Source: a virus. From it: DNA of 64,000 nt. The stretch spans positions 250,815 through 314,814 of IMG/VR virus record IMGVR_UViG_3300046692_000091; one strand, 5' to 3'. The notes beneath the pieces were generated by a model. The model was not told the origin of the DNA. It saw only the letters and a list, made by a program, of their open reading frames with translations, and made no database searches. Shown here one piece after another: positions 1-8,524 of this stretch (positions are counted from its first letter, which is position 1; every line of letters begins with the position of its first letter). A program made the position numbers and the translations under genes.

Positions 1-2
1 TC

Positions 3-329
3 GTACCGAAAAGCGAAACTCGATTCACCCCGACTGAGATCGGCGAGTTCCTGTTCCATCACACCAAGCGTGAACCAGCTCGTTTGGAAGGTTTGGTCAT
101 TACCTGGAACGTCGATGCCTCTAAGGCACGTACTGTCAACTTCAAACATGGCACGACACTCGACCTTACACTGTCAGCCCAAGTCCACTGGAAAGAAGAT
201 GCGAACTTCGTGGATTTCTGGGTAGAGCAGAATATCAATGAACTTGCACACTTCGATGTCCAACGTTTGATTGCCTTCCATTTGACTGACGCATACAAAC
301 AAAAGATCCAAGCGCTATGGGATCGATGA
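3..329 (+). CDS. C-terminal part of unknown protein (5' truncated by window)
   Basis: The frame is open from the first bases of the window to a TGA at 327-329, giving about 108 residues of a longer protein. The visible part is mixed polar/hydrophobic with aromatic residues (FLFHH, NFVDFWVEQN) and ends in QALWDR. I see no signal peptide, membrane segment or catalytic motif and cannot assign a family. A TTG at 84 could be read as a start, but the same frame continues upstream with sensible codons, so truncation is likelier. A terminator hairpin follows at 385-411, making this the last gene of its unit. Confidence 0.6.
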   Translation, partial: VPKSETRFTPTEIGEFLFHHTKREPARLEGLVITWNVDASKARTVNFKHGTTLDLTLSAQVHWKEDANFVDFWVEQNINELAHFDVQRLIAFHLTDAYKQKIQALWDR

Positions 330-384
330 AACAATACTGACGACCACAACACTCTGTGAATGTTTGTTGATGTGAAACTCTTGA

Positions 385-411
385 AGTGCTACTTCGGTGG
401 CACTATTTTTT
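385..411 (+). terminator. TTCG-loop intrinsic terminator
   Basis: An 8-bp stem AGTGCTAC/GTGGCACT (one T-G wobble) closes a TTCG tetraloop and is followed by ATTTTTT. It ends the unit of the truncated first gene. It also covers a GTG at 397 in frame with the polymerase gene, which argues that this GTG is not the start codon. Confidence 0.85.
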
Positions 412-444
412 CCTGAGTATCCGTTGACGCCTACAGAGGTGTAT

Positions 445-2592
445 ATGGCACTACCAGAATTACCAAATCCTTTTATGTTGCCAACCAATGCGTACAAACG
501 CGATCTGGACATCATTGAAGGGGCAATTGCCGACAACGCAAGGTACTTGCAATTAATGACCTTGGCTGACTACGATAAGTGTGCAGTCTGGGTACGGGAT
601 CAATTCCGGGCAACCGGTAAGTTCCCATTGGTCGATCCCAAGACATTCGTTCTCGATAAGAACATGAATGGTGATCGATCTAAGAAAACAACTTCGTTCA
701 TGGGCTTCATCAAACGAGTTGAGAAACAGAATCTATTGTTGTCACCATCATTGACAGCATATCTGCCAGAATCCGTTCGCCAATCTACTCACGCTATCTA
801 CATCAAAGAAGGTGTAGCTAACCGTAAGAAGGTTAAAGGACAACAGATGGCAGCAGAACAAGATGGTGATTTCGAACTTGCTTCCGTCCGTAAGGGTGAG
901 CAAGAGAACTTCAAAATTAACAATAACTCCTATTCAGGAGCTACGGTTAGTGCTGCCACCATTCTGTACTACAAGTCTACTCACTCTTCATTGACTTCGA
1001 CCTGCCGTGTTGCAACGTCGTATGCTAACGCAAACAATGAAAAGTTCTTGATGGGTAACCGTCATTATTACAACCCGGAAATCACCAAGGCAAACTTGGT
1101 ATCGATCATTAACAACACCGACTATGTTTTACTACAGACGGCGATCGATAAGTACGAACTAGTTTACCCCACAGCTGAAGACGTTGTAGAGATGTGTCTC
1201 TACTCGACTAAGCATTACTGGCAGAACCGTGTGTTCACTCAACACATCCGTCAGATGGCTATGGGTATGACTCCAATCCAACGTGCAGCTGTTATGTACG
1301 TAGGTGATCTGTATCACCTGAATAAACACAACCCAATCCCAACTCGTCGGTTCTTGGAATCGATTGCTCAGATTGGCGATAACACAAACACCATGTCCCA
1401 GGAAGAATACGATAGCATTCGCGATGGTGACTTGAAGTTGTTGGTCAAGTTTCTGTGTTTCGAACAAGTCCGTGGTCGTTCTGATGAACGTTTGGAGAAA
1501 GAGAACCCTGAGGTCTTCGATCTGTTGCGCTCAACCTGTAAGACGGTTGTAGACGGTCTAGACTATCATCGTGATCTGATCAACGCGTTGTATCTGACTA
1601 AGAACATTCCTCACTCGATTCATGCATTTAAAGACTCGTATCGTCGTGCTGCAGTTATCTCTGACACCGACTCTACAATGTTTACGATGCAGTTCTGGGT
1701 AGAAGAGTTCCACGGTCGTATCTGCTTTACTCCAGAAGCTAAACGTCTGGTGTTTGGTCTAGTGTTCCTGGTATCTGAAGTTGTAATGCACATCCTGGCG
1801 ATTCAATCGGCCAACATGGGTGTGGGTGAAGACAAGCTTCGTCTGCTGGCGATGAAGAACGAATACTACTTTGCTGTGTTGTCATTGACGACTCGGTCGA
1901 AGCACTACTTTGCATCTCAGGATGCGGTAGAAGGTATCATGTTCGAAATCTCTCGAATGGAAGTTAAGGGCGTAGGTCTACGAGATTCTAAGGTTCAGCC
2001 GTTCGTTAACAAAGCGGCTAAGAAACTGATGGGTCACATCATCGATTCGGTGAAGACTGAAACTCCGTTGGATTTGCCTTCGATCCTGAAAGACATCGCT
2101 GATATGGAACGTCGCATTTACGTTTCTGTTCGTACAGGTAAAGCAGAGTATCTGACCACTGGTCAGTGCAAACAAGCGAATGCCTATAAGTCTGAAGAAG
2201 ACAACGACACGTATAAGAAGTATCTGTTCTGGAAAGATGTATTCGGTCCATCGTACGGTGAAATCCCACCACCACCATATTCGTTTGTTAAGATCTCGCT
2301 TACGGCATCTAACCGAACGAAGATGAACGAGTGGTTCGATAGTATCGAAGACAAACGTCTTGGTATGCGACTGAAGGAATGGGCACTGGCGAATAACAAG
2401 ACAGGCTTGACCTCGATTAACGTTCCTGCTTCTGTTGTAGAAAACATGGGCGTGCCAGAAGCGATCACTCGTGTAGCTGACGTACGTACCATTATCTCTA
2501 ACACCATGGGTGTGTTCTATCTCATCATGGAATCCCTGGGGATCTTCCTGATTGATGCGAATAACTCCCGTCTGATCTCGGATTTCTATTAA
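445..2592 (+). CDS. Family B DNA polymerase, C-terminal half (palm motif C, fingers)
   Basis: A 715-residue protein with the C-terminal hallmarks of a family B DNA polymerase. There is a motif B-like KINNNSYSGA at residues 157-166 (family form Kx3NSxYG) and motif C ISDTDS at 405-410, whose aspartates bind catalytic metal. No exonuclease motifs and no motif A (DxxSxYP) are present; both lie in a separate minus-strand gene at 39699-41654. I infer the two products form one replicative polymerase acting in the phage replication compartment. The ATG at 445 has AGAGG just upstream; the in-frame GTG at 397 lies in a terminator stem and is rejected. The stop overlaps the next start as TAATG. Polymerase identity is strong; physical pairing of the halves is inference. 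Confidence 0.85.
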   Translation: MALPELPNPFMLPTNAYKRDLDIIEGAIADNARYLQLMTLADYDKCAVWVRDQFRATGKFPLVDPKTFVLDKNMNGDRSKKTTSFMGFIKRVEKQNLLLSPSLTAYLPESVRQSTHAIYIKEGVANRKKVKGQQMAAEQDGDFELASVRKGEQENFKINNNSYSGATVSAATILYYKSTHSSLTSTCRVATSYANANNEKFLMGNRHYYNPEITKANLVSIINNTDYVLLQTAIDKYELVYPTAEDVVEMCLYSTKHYWQNRVFTQHIRQMAMGMTPIQRAAVMYVGDLYHLNKHNPIPTRRFLESIAQIGDNTNTMSQEEYDSIRDGDLKLLVKFLCFEQVRGRSDERLEKENPEVFDLLRSTCKTVVDGLDYHRDLINALYLTKNIPHSIHAFKDSYRRAAVISDTDSTMFTMQFWVEEFHGRICFTPEAKRLVFGLVFLVSEVVMHILAIQSANMGVGEDKLRLLAMKNEYYFAVLSLTTRSKHYFASQDAVEGIMFEISRMEVKGVGLRDSKVQPFVNKAAKKLMGHIIDSVKTETPLDLPSILKDIADMERRIYVSVRTGKAEYLTTGQCKQANAYKSEEDNDTYKKYLFWKDVFGPSYGEIPPPPYSFVKISLTASNRTKMNEWFDSIEDKRLGMRLKEWALANNKTGLTSINVPASVVENMGVPEAITRVADVRTIISNTMGVFYLIMESLGIFLIDANNSRLISDFY

Positions 2593-3392
2593 TGGATTTT
2601 GAAACGCTGCATCCTTTGCCACAAGACATCTATGCACGGGTTGTTAAAGAACTTCGTCGTATCGAGACAGATTACAATGTGACTGTCTTGTACGCCTGTG
2701 AGTCTGGCAGTCGTGCATGGGGCTTTGCTTCCATCAACAGTGATTTCGATGTACGCTTTGTCTATGTGCCGAAGATTGACTGGCACTTGGATATCGACAA
2801 GCAACGGAACGTGATCGATTCACAGATCCCAGAGTTCGATCTGGACATGAGTGGGTGGTCCTTGGGTAAAACCTTGGGCCTGTTGCGTAAGTCTAATCCA
2901 GCTCTACTGGAATGGTTGGGTTCACCGCTGGTGTACATGTACCGTCCAGAAAGACAGGATCTGAAAGAACTGGCTCTCCGTCAATTCAATCCTGATGCAG
3001 CATTCAACCACTACCTGAACCTGGCTAGTGGTACTTGGAAGCGTTTCATCTGGGATCATGATGACGTCATCTATAAGAAGTACTTCTACGCACTCCGTCC
3101 GTTGTTCGCAATCGAATGGGTGTTGAAGTATGGAATGATGCCTCCGACCGAATACGAGAAACTAGTTGCTGACTTCTCACCATCGCCAACATTGCAAGCC
3201 GCAATGGATGAACTGATGGCATTGAAGATGTCCGGTGATGAAACCCGTGTCGGCCCACGTATCCCAGAATTGGATAACTTCATCTGGAACCAGTTGGATA
3301 AGTTCAAAGGCATGTTGGTTAAAGCACCAGAAAAGCCTGACGATGAACCATTGAAAGAGTTCTTCCGTAAGACCGTTCGCAAATACGATTGA
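2592..3392 (+). CDS. Predicted nucleotidyltransferase (RlaP/YcgL-like fold)
   Basis: A 266-residue protein with the nucleotidyltransferase signature GS (residues 39-40) followed by DFD (51-53), within GSRAWGFASINSDFDVRFVY. This pattern is typical of the predicted nucleotidyltransferase group including RlaP/YcgL (PF10127-like). Such enzymes move NMP from NTP to RNA, protein or a small molecule; the substrate cannot be read here. It is coupled to the polymerase gene by a TAATG overlap, so the two are probably co-expressed. A terminator follows at 3399. The fold call is firm, the biological role unknown. Confidence 0.8.
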   Translation: MDFETLHPLPQDIYARVVKELRRIETDYNVTVLYACESGSRAWGFASINSDFDVRFVYVPKIDWHLDIDKQRNVIDSQIPEFDLDMSGWSLGKTLGLLRKSNPALLEWLGSPLVYMYRPERQDLKELALRQFNPDAAFNHYLNLASGTWKRFIWDHDDVIYKKYFYALRPLFAIEWVLKYGMMPPTEYEKLVADFSPSPTLQAAMDELMALKMSGDETRVGPRIPELDNFIWNQLDKFKGMLVKAPEKPDDEPLKEFFRKTVRKYD

Positions 3393-3398
3393 TTCATG

Positions 3399-3418
3399 GC
3401 CTCACCTTCGGGTGGGGC
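3399..3418 (+). terminator. TTCG hairpin followed by TTATG
   Basis: GCCTCACC/GGTGGGGC (8 bp, one wobble) closes a TTCG loop, directly followed by TTATG at 3419-3423. There is no long T tract. It separates the nucleotidyltransferase unit from the gene starting at 3440. The TTATG may be a late-type promoter for that gene (see findings). Confidence 0.7.
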
Positions 3419-3439
3419 TTATGTCCACAAGGAAACAAC

Positions 3440-3844
3440 ATGCGACATTTTCCACCTGATGTAATCCTGCATGTCGGTGACAAAGTAAACTTCATTGTCA
3501 ACGTGCAGATCAAACCAAATCTTGCTTTACCCTCAGAAGAACGTGACCATCACAATCATCTTACGGTAGGAAAGGCATACCCTGCGATAGTCGTCACTTC
3601 GAATTACTATAACACAGAAGTCGAACTGGTAAATGACTTGGGGGAAAATGCCATCCACTGGGCCGGATATGGTATTTGCCACGAAGGCATGAAAACCGTA
3701 ACATCACAAATGCCAGATGACATAATCCAAGCACGCAAGATTGTCTGGATTGATGGGATCGAAGAAAAGACCACCACCGAGTATAAACGCGTACTGGCTT
3801 CATTGCAAGAACAACGTGATCAAATCAACAAAGGTGAAATATGA
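3440..3844 (+). CDS. Small unknown protein, paralog-like to its neighbour
   Basis: 134 residues, no recognised family. The start ATG at 3440 has AAGGAAA eight bases upstream; a TTG in frame at 3389 is rejected because it precedes and reads through the terminator hairpin. A central stretch (GKAYPAIVVTSNYYNTEVEL) looks like a small beta-barrel and resembles the matching stretch of the next gene (AKWYDVIVAATHGTAMTLML), suggesting an old duplication. The C-terminal third is charged and probably helical. The stop overlaps the next start as ATGA. Confidence 0.75.
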   Translation: MRHFPPDVILHVGDKVNFIVNVQIKPNLALPSEERDHHNHLTVGKAYPAIVVTSNYYNTEVELVNDLGENAIHWAGYGICHEGMKTVTSQMPDDIIQARKIVWIDGIEEKTTTEYKRVLASLQEQRDQINKGEI

Positions 3845-4245
3845 ACTATAACGTCATCTTTAAAGAAGGCGAGCCATGCAAGTGGCGTTGCATGGTAGAT
3901 AACGAATGCCGTGATAATGCAGAGGAGATCATATCTGCAAAGTGGTATGATGTTATCGTGGCAGCCACGCATGGTACCGCTATGACGCTCATGCTTACTA
4001 ATGAACATGGCAAAGAACAACTTGTCCCACATTACGCTTATGGCACCTGGGCGGACTGTTCTCAAATCGGTATCCTTAATCCAGAACTGGCTACTGAACG
4101 TATGCGCGCCTATGTTCAGAAACAAATTAACGAACAAAAAGCCCACCATCAAACTCGGATGAATAACCTGCGTCATGAGATGCGGACTATCAACATTAAA
4201 GGATTCGTAGATGAGCCAGCTGTACTTGTGGAAACTAACGCGTAA
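3841..4245 (+). CDS. Small unknown protein
   Basis: 134 residues, starting at the ATGA overlap with the previous gene, so translational coupling is likely. It has an N-terminal beta-rich domain resembling the upstream protein and a C-terminal basic helical region (VQKQINEQKAHHQTRMNNLR). No signal peptide, membrane segment or catalytic motif is seen. It overlaps the following start by 35 bases. Confidence 0.75.
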   Translation: MNYNVIFKEGEPCKWRCMVDNECRDNAEEIISAKWYDVIVAATHGTAMTLMLTNEHGKEQLVPHYAYGTWADCSQIGILNPELATERMRAYVQKQINEQKAHHQTRMNNLRHEMRTINIKGFVDEPAVLVETNA

Positions 4246-4555
4246 AGGCGATGTAGATTACGATCAATTTCGTGGGATGGTTGTATGTGCATCATCAGAA
4301 GACCTAGCACTGCATCATATCGCTCGTGAAGGACGTTGGTCTACTGATACCGATAGATCCCTGGCTGATAAAGTTTCAGACATCTTAGAAGTAGGTCTCC
4401 CTACCTCGGTTGAAGAATACCTGGCTTACGAAATGAGTGGGTTCGATGAAACGGATGAAATGTTTCCCCGTGCACACTGGACAGTACAATGCATTGGTAT
4501 AGTGATGACCGGTATAACACCAGGAATAATTCTCTCCGACATGCGCCACGGATAA
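4211..4555 (+). CDS. Small acidic unknown protein
   Basis: 114 residues beginning MSQLYLWKLTRKGDVDYDQF, overlapping the preceding gene by 35 bases in another frame. The opening (beta strand, then a region that could sense or bind something) and the mid-protein acidic stretch (FDETDEMF) resemble small phage proteins, but I recognise no family. It ends 44 bases before the next gene; no terminator hairpin is visible in that gap. Confidence 0.7.
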   Translation: MSQLYLWKLTRKGDVDYDQFRGMVVCASSEDLALHHIAREGRWSTDTDRSLADKVSDILEVGLPTSVEEYLAYEMSGFDETDEMFPRAHWTVQCIGIVMTGITPGIILSDMRHG

Positions 4556-4599
4556 CTAAAGAAATACCCATAACCCCCATTTAATGTAAGAGGTTTGTT

Positions 4600-5781
4600 A
4601 TGCACGATCCAATCGACGATGTAACGGAAGATGAAGAACTACTTATCTTTCACGCATATCTCGACGAACAAAACAAACTACAATCATCATTCGCAATAAA
4701 TCATACACTCAAGGAAAATGGACTCATGCAATCCCTCAATGTAGAAACTGGTTCCCAAGCTGCAGAACTCGCTGGTATCTCGGCTAACCAAATGCTGGAA
4801 ACCAATGATGGCGATGGTTGGTTTGAAGGTCAAGACATGCTGGATATTCTGGCTCAACCTACCCCAGAACTCCAAGCCGCTAAAGTACAAGAGATCCGTA
4901 CTTCACGTCAAGCTGATGCAGAACTCAACGTAATGGATGGCGCACAGGCTGCAGAGTTCGCATCCATCTCAGCCAATCGGCCGATCATTTCTTCCGGTGC
5001 TGTGCACGCATCAGTCCCGAAAGACTTCGTCTACGATACTGAAGGTACATTCCTTAAGCCTGTGGAAATTATCGGCATGACTGATGAGAAGAATTTCAGT
5101 GGTGCGTCACTGGCTGAAGCTTTCCTGCAAGCTAAAGAAAGCCTGGGTGGCGATGACGTAGTTAAAGAATCCCTGGAAGATGTAGTTGCTGCTACTGCAA
5201 CTAACTCCACCATCAAGCCTCTGACTAAGAAACAGCTGAAGGCACAGAAGCACATGCAAAAGAACATGCAGGGTTACATGAAGAAAGCGCAAAAACAAGC
5301 GCAGACTCAGCATATCCTGAACAAGCTGTACACCCACTCGATCCGTACCCCTGAACAAGCTCGCCAGATCCATGCAGCTCAGTTGGCTAAAGCTGAAATC
5401 GTCTCGATCCTCGGTCAGCGTCAAGCAGATGCATTCTTCGCTGCTAAGCCTGGTACCAAGTGCCATGACTTCTTCCCGAAGGCTACTGTTGCAGCTAACC
5501 CAACTCTGATGACTTCGGTACAAGGTGAATCCCGTACTCTGGAACAAGTCTACGAATACTTCATCTACAAGCACTTCATGCTGCTGAGCAAGAAAGCAGA
5601 AACCCCATTTGAAGGTGATCTGAATACTTCCGTAGATTGGGAGAACACTGAAGTTAAACCATACGTGGTTTACGAAGGTGCTGAAACTACTCAAATCGAT
5701 CCAGACGCAAAAGGTGATGACGTTGAAGAAGCACAGCCCGAAACCACAGAAAGTTCGTACGAAGAAGACCAAGCCGCTTGA
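4600..5781 (+). CDS. Unknown 393-residue protein with an internal repeat
   Basis: The start has AAGAGG upstream. The N-terminal 30 residues are acidic, then a motif is duplicated: GSQAAELAGISANQ near residue 50 and GAQAAEFASISANR near residue 113. A Lys/Gln-rich helix (about residues 205-235: KKQLKAQKHMQKNMQGYMKK) precedes a compact C-terminal domain and an acidic tail (TTESSYEEDQAA). A second good ribosome site (AAGGAAAA) precedes an internal ATG at 4726, so a shorter form is possible. No function recognised. Its TGA sits in GCT-TGA-T and the +1 frame stays open (see the next entry and findings). Confidence 0.7.
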   Translation: MHDPIDDVTEDEELLIFHAYLDEQNKLQSSFAINHTLKENGLMQSLNVETGSQAAELAGISANQMLETNDGDGWFEGQDMLDILAQPTPELQAAKVQEIRTSRQADAELNVMDGAQAAEFASISANRPIISSGAVHASVPKDFVYDTEGTFLKPVEIIGMTDEKNFSGASLAEAFLQAKESLGGDDVVKESLEDVVAATATNSTIKPLTKKQLKAQKHMQKNMQGYMKKAQKQAQTQHILNKLYTHSIRTPEQARQIHAAQLAKAEIVSILGQRQADAFFAAKPGTKCHDFFPKATVAANPTLMTSVQGESRTLEQVYEYFIYKHFMLLSKKAETPFEGDLNTSVDWENTEVKPYVVYEGAETTQIDPDAKGDDVEEAQPETTESSYEEDQAA

Positions 5782-5818
5782 TACTTACAGCCATCGCATT
5801 GGCCCAGGTAGTGGTTCA

Positions 5819-5971
5819 ATGATCGCCTCGAAGGTATGGGGTAGCATTAAACGTGCACAAGTCGGTCACAAAGAACGTACGTTCTCTGAGTCGATGGATC
5901 GCGCTAGTACATTGCCAACTTCTGGGATCTTCCATCCGGAATATGAAGCGCATGATTGCTTGACGGTTTAA
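5819..5971 (+). CDS. Possible small ORF or +1-frame extension of the 393-residue protein
   Basis: A 50-codon reading frame starting MIASKVWGSIKRAQ with codon use like the neighbouring genes. The same frame is open back through the stop codon of the 4600-5781 gene, one base ahead of its frame, and the in-between residues (DTYSHRIGPGSGS) also look coding. Either it is a small gene with a weak ribosome site (AGG eleven bases upstream of ATG 5819) or the C-terminal end of the upstream protein reached by +1 frameshifting. I cannot separate these from sequence alone. Confidence 0.45.
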   Translation: MIASKVWGSIKRAQVGHKERTFSESMDRASTLPTSGIFHPEYEAHDCLTV

Positions 5972-5980
5972 CAGCATAAA

Positions 5981-6000
5981 GCCTTCCCCTAGGGGAAGGC
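5981..6000. terminator. Bidirectional hairpin between convergent genes
   Basis: A 20-bp perfect palindrome (GCCTTCCCCTAGGGGAAGGC) between the plus gene ending at 5971 and the minus gene ending at 6003. It can terminate both strands. GCATAAA precedes it on the plus strand (TTTATGC on the minus strand) and CTTATG follows it on the plus strand. Confidence 0.8.
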
Positions 6001-6002
6001 GC

Positions 6003-7082
6003 TTATGTCAAGTCACGGATTAGGTCTTCTACATCTTTAACCAAACGTTGCATCATTGGCGATGAACCATTCATCTTAAGTGATTGCGAATGGATAGACT
6101 CACGGAGTTCATAAAGGATCTCGTTGGTCTGTGTCTTATCGTAACTGGGTGCTTGCTTTAAGCTATCTACTAGGTACTTGATGAATGGAACTCGCGCTAA
6201 TGCTAAGGCCCACTCGTTTTGCAGTGTCACAGGTCCCTTAGGGAGTTGTAGGACTTGATACAGAGAATCCTTAAGCAGCATAGGGGTCATCTGTGCAAGC
6301 TCTACCACCATGCCTGTACGCATTGTCCGTTGACTTAATGTATTCTTAGCCATGCCGTCTGTTACAGGGGTAAGGTCAGGAATATAGAAAGGATGCGGTA
6401 GTGGGTACTTGGTATTTGGCAACTTGTACGCCATGCGGGATAATCGGTTGAAATACGCAATCTCCAAATAGGATTCCAAGCAATTAACCAAAGCGTAGGA
6501 GCCAATGAATTTGTACATGTTAATCGCTTCGGGTTCAACTGTGCCGAAGTTGCTAAACACCCAGTGTCGATATTGAACCATCAGCATTGGAATGTTAATA
6601 AGCAGTACGCCATAGCCTTTACCCGGAGTACGGTTATTCATGATGGGTAAGTTGATATCACTACGAGAGTGATAAAGATAGCGTAAAGGTTTTAGATCCC
6701 TCCAACTAGCTTTCAAGTTAGTCGTAGGGAATCGTTCGATGGATGAGATCACCACTTCTTCACATTGTGGACCGAGTGTTGCTCCAGCCTCGAATATCTT
6801 TCCTCTATTAATAGCATCACATAGTCCAAGAGTTCGAGTCAGGCCTCTGGCTTGATCCTCTACCTTCTTGGCCCATGTGGCGTCATCACTCCGAAACTCC
6901 AATACGAAATGATTAATAATCATTGCGAGAAGATTTTTGCTGTCCACTATCTTAGGGAAACGCCGATAGTAGTTTGTTACGTCCTGGATCTGCTGCTTTA
7001 CTTGCCGCTGGATATAAGGACGTTTGGGATCATACGTGACCCCCTTGCTACCAATTGGGTCTTCTCTGAAGAGTGCGTACAT
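6003..7082 (-). CDS. Unknown 359-residue protein
   Basis: A minus-strand gene; the ATG at 7082 has GGAA seven bases upstream. A TTG six codons earlier is possible but weaker. The product is mostly helical with basic N-terminal segments (RQVKQQIQDVTNYYRRF) and a hydrophobic middle (GYGVLLINIPMLMVQYRHWVF) that is not a convincing membrane helix. No family recognised. It diverges from the plus gene at 7154 across an AT-rich palindromic promoter region, and shares a bidirectional hairpin with the gene to its left. Confidence 0.75.
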   Translation of the reverse strand: MYALFREDPIGSKGVTYDPKRPYIQRQVKQQIQDVTNYYRRFPKIVDSKNLLAMIINHFVLEFRSDDATWAKKVEDQARGLTRTLGLCDAINRGKIFEAGATLGPQCEEVVISSIERFPTTNLKASWRDLKPLRYLYHSRSDINLPIMNNRTPGKGYGVLLINIPMLMVQYRHWVFSNFGTVEPEAINMYKFIGSYALVNCLESYLEIAYFNRLSRMAYKLPNTKYPLPHPFYIPDLTPVTDGMAKNTLSQRTMRTGMVVELAQMTPMLLKDSLYQVLQLPKGPVTLQNEWALALARVPFIKYLVDSLKQAPSYDKTQTNEILYELRESIHSQSLKMNGSSPMMQRLVKDVEDLIRDLT

Positions 7083-7106
7083 GTGAATGTTCCATTGCAA
7101 AAAAAG

Positions 7107-7120
7107 TCAGATATATATCA
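7107..7120. promoter_or_regulatory. Palindromic AT-rich promoter-like element (divergent junction 1)
   Basis: TCAGATATATATCA lies between the divergent starts at 7082 (minus) and 7154 (plus). Its core GATATATATC is a perfect palindrome, so it presents the same sequence to both strands. The identical 14-mer occurs at 24075-24088, again between divergent genes. It resembles AT-rich early promoters of phiKZ-type phages; promoter function is inferred. Confidence 0.55.
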
Positions 7121-7153
7121 TTAAACTGCTAATCCCAGCTGTAAGGATTCTTG

Positions 7154-8350
7154 ATGTTTACAAATGCTTATAAAGCAGCATGTGCTAATGGCTTCGTCGG
7201 TGACGTTGACCAGTTCATTACCGCTCTTCGTCAATCCCCGAAAAAGGAACAAACCATGGACTACGGTCAAACCAAACTCTCTTCTGTCTCCGCTCAGGAA
7301 CATGCTGTGAATAAAGTAACCCCTGGTAACGATTCCTTCATCCGCCTGTTGGCTAGCTTGTTTGGCCCAGAAATCTTCTCGAGTCTGCAGCCAGTTGAAC
7401 TCGATGTTCCTCGTCCAACCATGCAAGGTGTTGAAGACATGGGTATGTACCAGTTGCATCCTGAGTTGTTCATGTCGGAAAAGAACTATGAAATCCCGGA
7501 AAAGGTTGTTGCTTCTGGCCAACCAGAAACCATCCAGAACTACATCACCCTCAAGATGATTCCTGCCTTCCTGCAGAAACTGGCAGAAGCAATCGAGACA
7601 CACAAAGGTAAGGGCTTCGATCTGCTGCGTGAACAACGTAAACTGATCAATCGCCTGAACAAGCTGATGAGCTACCAAGCTCGTCCAATGAGCATTATCC
7701 CAACTGCAATCCATGACGAATACGAACTGGCGATCTACAAGAACTATGTCGCTCAACAGATCTGTTCGACTAACTTGACCTTGGACAAAGGCCTGGATCT
7801 GGTTAATGCCGCTGCAAACGGTCTGGCTGACCGTCAGGAAGCTTGCCGTATCAATGAAGAGAAGCAAGCAGCAGCCAAGTTCGATAAAGCCAAGCGCACG
7901 GCTACCGAAGAGGTACTGCGTGATCTGGTAAGTAATATTGGTTCTGTGCCAGCTGATGAACTGGCATTGCGTCTGCGTGGCATTGCTGAAGAGTTTGCTC
8001 CAGCCAAGCCAGTGGATGCCTTCAAACAAGGTTTCAAGGAAGTAATGGATGCAGCTGCCCCAAATCGTTCTGATGTAAAAATCAGCCTCGATCCAAGTGA
8101 TAGTCGTCCACTGGATAAGATCGTGCCTTCGTTCCAACGTCAGCTCATGGGTAGTCTCCGTACCATGACACCAGAAGACATTGCTCGATTGGTAAATAGT
8201 TCTATTGTTCCTGAAGATATCCGTGGATGGAACCCAGGCAATCGCGGGCAAACTAACCTGGGTGGTTTTCTCTGCCGCCCAAGCTTGCATCCAATGGATG
8301 GCCCAATGGGTCAAGGCATGATGTCCCATCACTTCGCTAATCGGGATTAA
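7154..8350 (+). CDS. Unknown 398-residue protein upstream of the shell gene
   Basis: ATG 7154 is preceded by AAGGATTCTTG, a good ribosome site. The N terminus (MFTNAYKAACANGFVGDVDQ) leads into a globular domain (LASLFGPEIFSSLQPVELDV) and a long helical region rich in Ala, Glu and Lys around residues 215-300. The tail is Pro/Gly/Met-rich (HPMDGPMGQGMMSHH). No family recognised. It lies directly before the putative ChmA gene, as an uncharacterised gene does in phiKZ relatives (recollection). The gap to that gene (8351-8620) holds hairpins and an early-type promoter. Confidence 0.75.
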   Translation: MFTNAYKAACANGFVGDVDQFITALRQSPKKEQTMDYGQTKLSSVSAQEHAVNKVTPGNDSFIRLLASLFGPEIFSSLQPVELDVPRPTMQGVEDMGMYQLHPELFMSEKNYEIPEKVVASGQPETIQNYITLKMIPAFLQKLAEAIETHKGKGFDLLREQRKLINRLNKLMSYQARPMSIIPTAIHDEYELAIYKNYVAQQICSTNLTLDKGLDLVNAAANGLADRQEACRINEEKQAAAKFDKAKRTATEEVLRDLVSNIGSVPADELALRLRGIAEEFAPAKPVDAFKQGFKEVMDAAAPNRSDVKISLDPSDSRPLDKIVPSFQRQLMGSLRTMTPEDIARLVNSSIVPEDIRGWNPGNRGQTNLGGFLCRPSLHPMDGPMGQGMMSHHFANRD

Positions 8351-8379
8351 AATACTGACAGCTATCATTTAATACAGGA

Positions 8380-8506
8380 GATTGCCGAAAGGTTCTCGAA
8401 TGGTTAAGTGTATGGCCCGCACTCTAGGCGAGTTCACTTAAGTGTGTTAATGTGTGCTTATTATATAGCAGACAAACTCGTCTGAAACCTTAGCGCTTAT
8501 TGCGCT
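8380..8506 (+). other. Structured intergenic region upstream of the shell gene
   Basis: It contains a GNRA-type hairpin (GAGA..CCGAAAGG..TCTC, 8380-8397), a 7-bp stem TTAAGTG/CACTTAA (8404-8410 with 8435-8441) with an inner ACTC/GAGT stem, then small hairpins CAGAC/GTCTG (8469-8484) and AGCGC/GCGCT (8492-8506). A nine-codon mini-ORF (ATG 8412 to TAA 8441) lies inside the 7-bp stem. It is upstream of the TATATTAC promoter, so it is read from an earlier promoter or is a separate small RNA. Not a tRNA. Confidence 0.4.
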
Positions 8507-8524
8507 GTAGTTATAGCCTGAATA

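Noticed and set aside
397-444. GTG 397 as start of the polymerase C-terminal gene
   Set aside because: It lies in the 3' arm of a terminator hairpin; ATG 445 has a proper ribosome site.
3389-3439. TTG 3389 as start of the 3440 gene
   Set aside because: It reads through a TTCG hairpin; ATG 3440 has AAGGAAA upstream.
7121-8368. 415-codon antisense frame opposite the 7154 gene
   Set aside because: Covers the whole plus gene including its ribosome site; composition not protein-like.
8380-8460. Possible tRNA upstream of the shell gene
   Set aside because: A 7-bp stem exists but there is no T-loop consensus, no matching acceptor end and the length is wrong.
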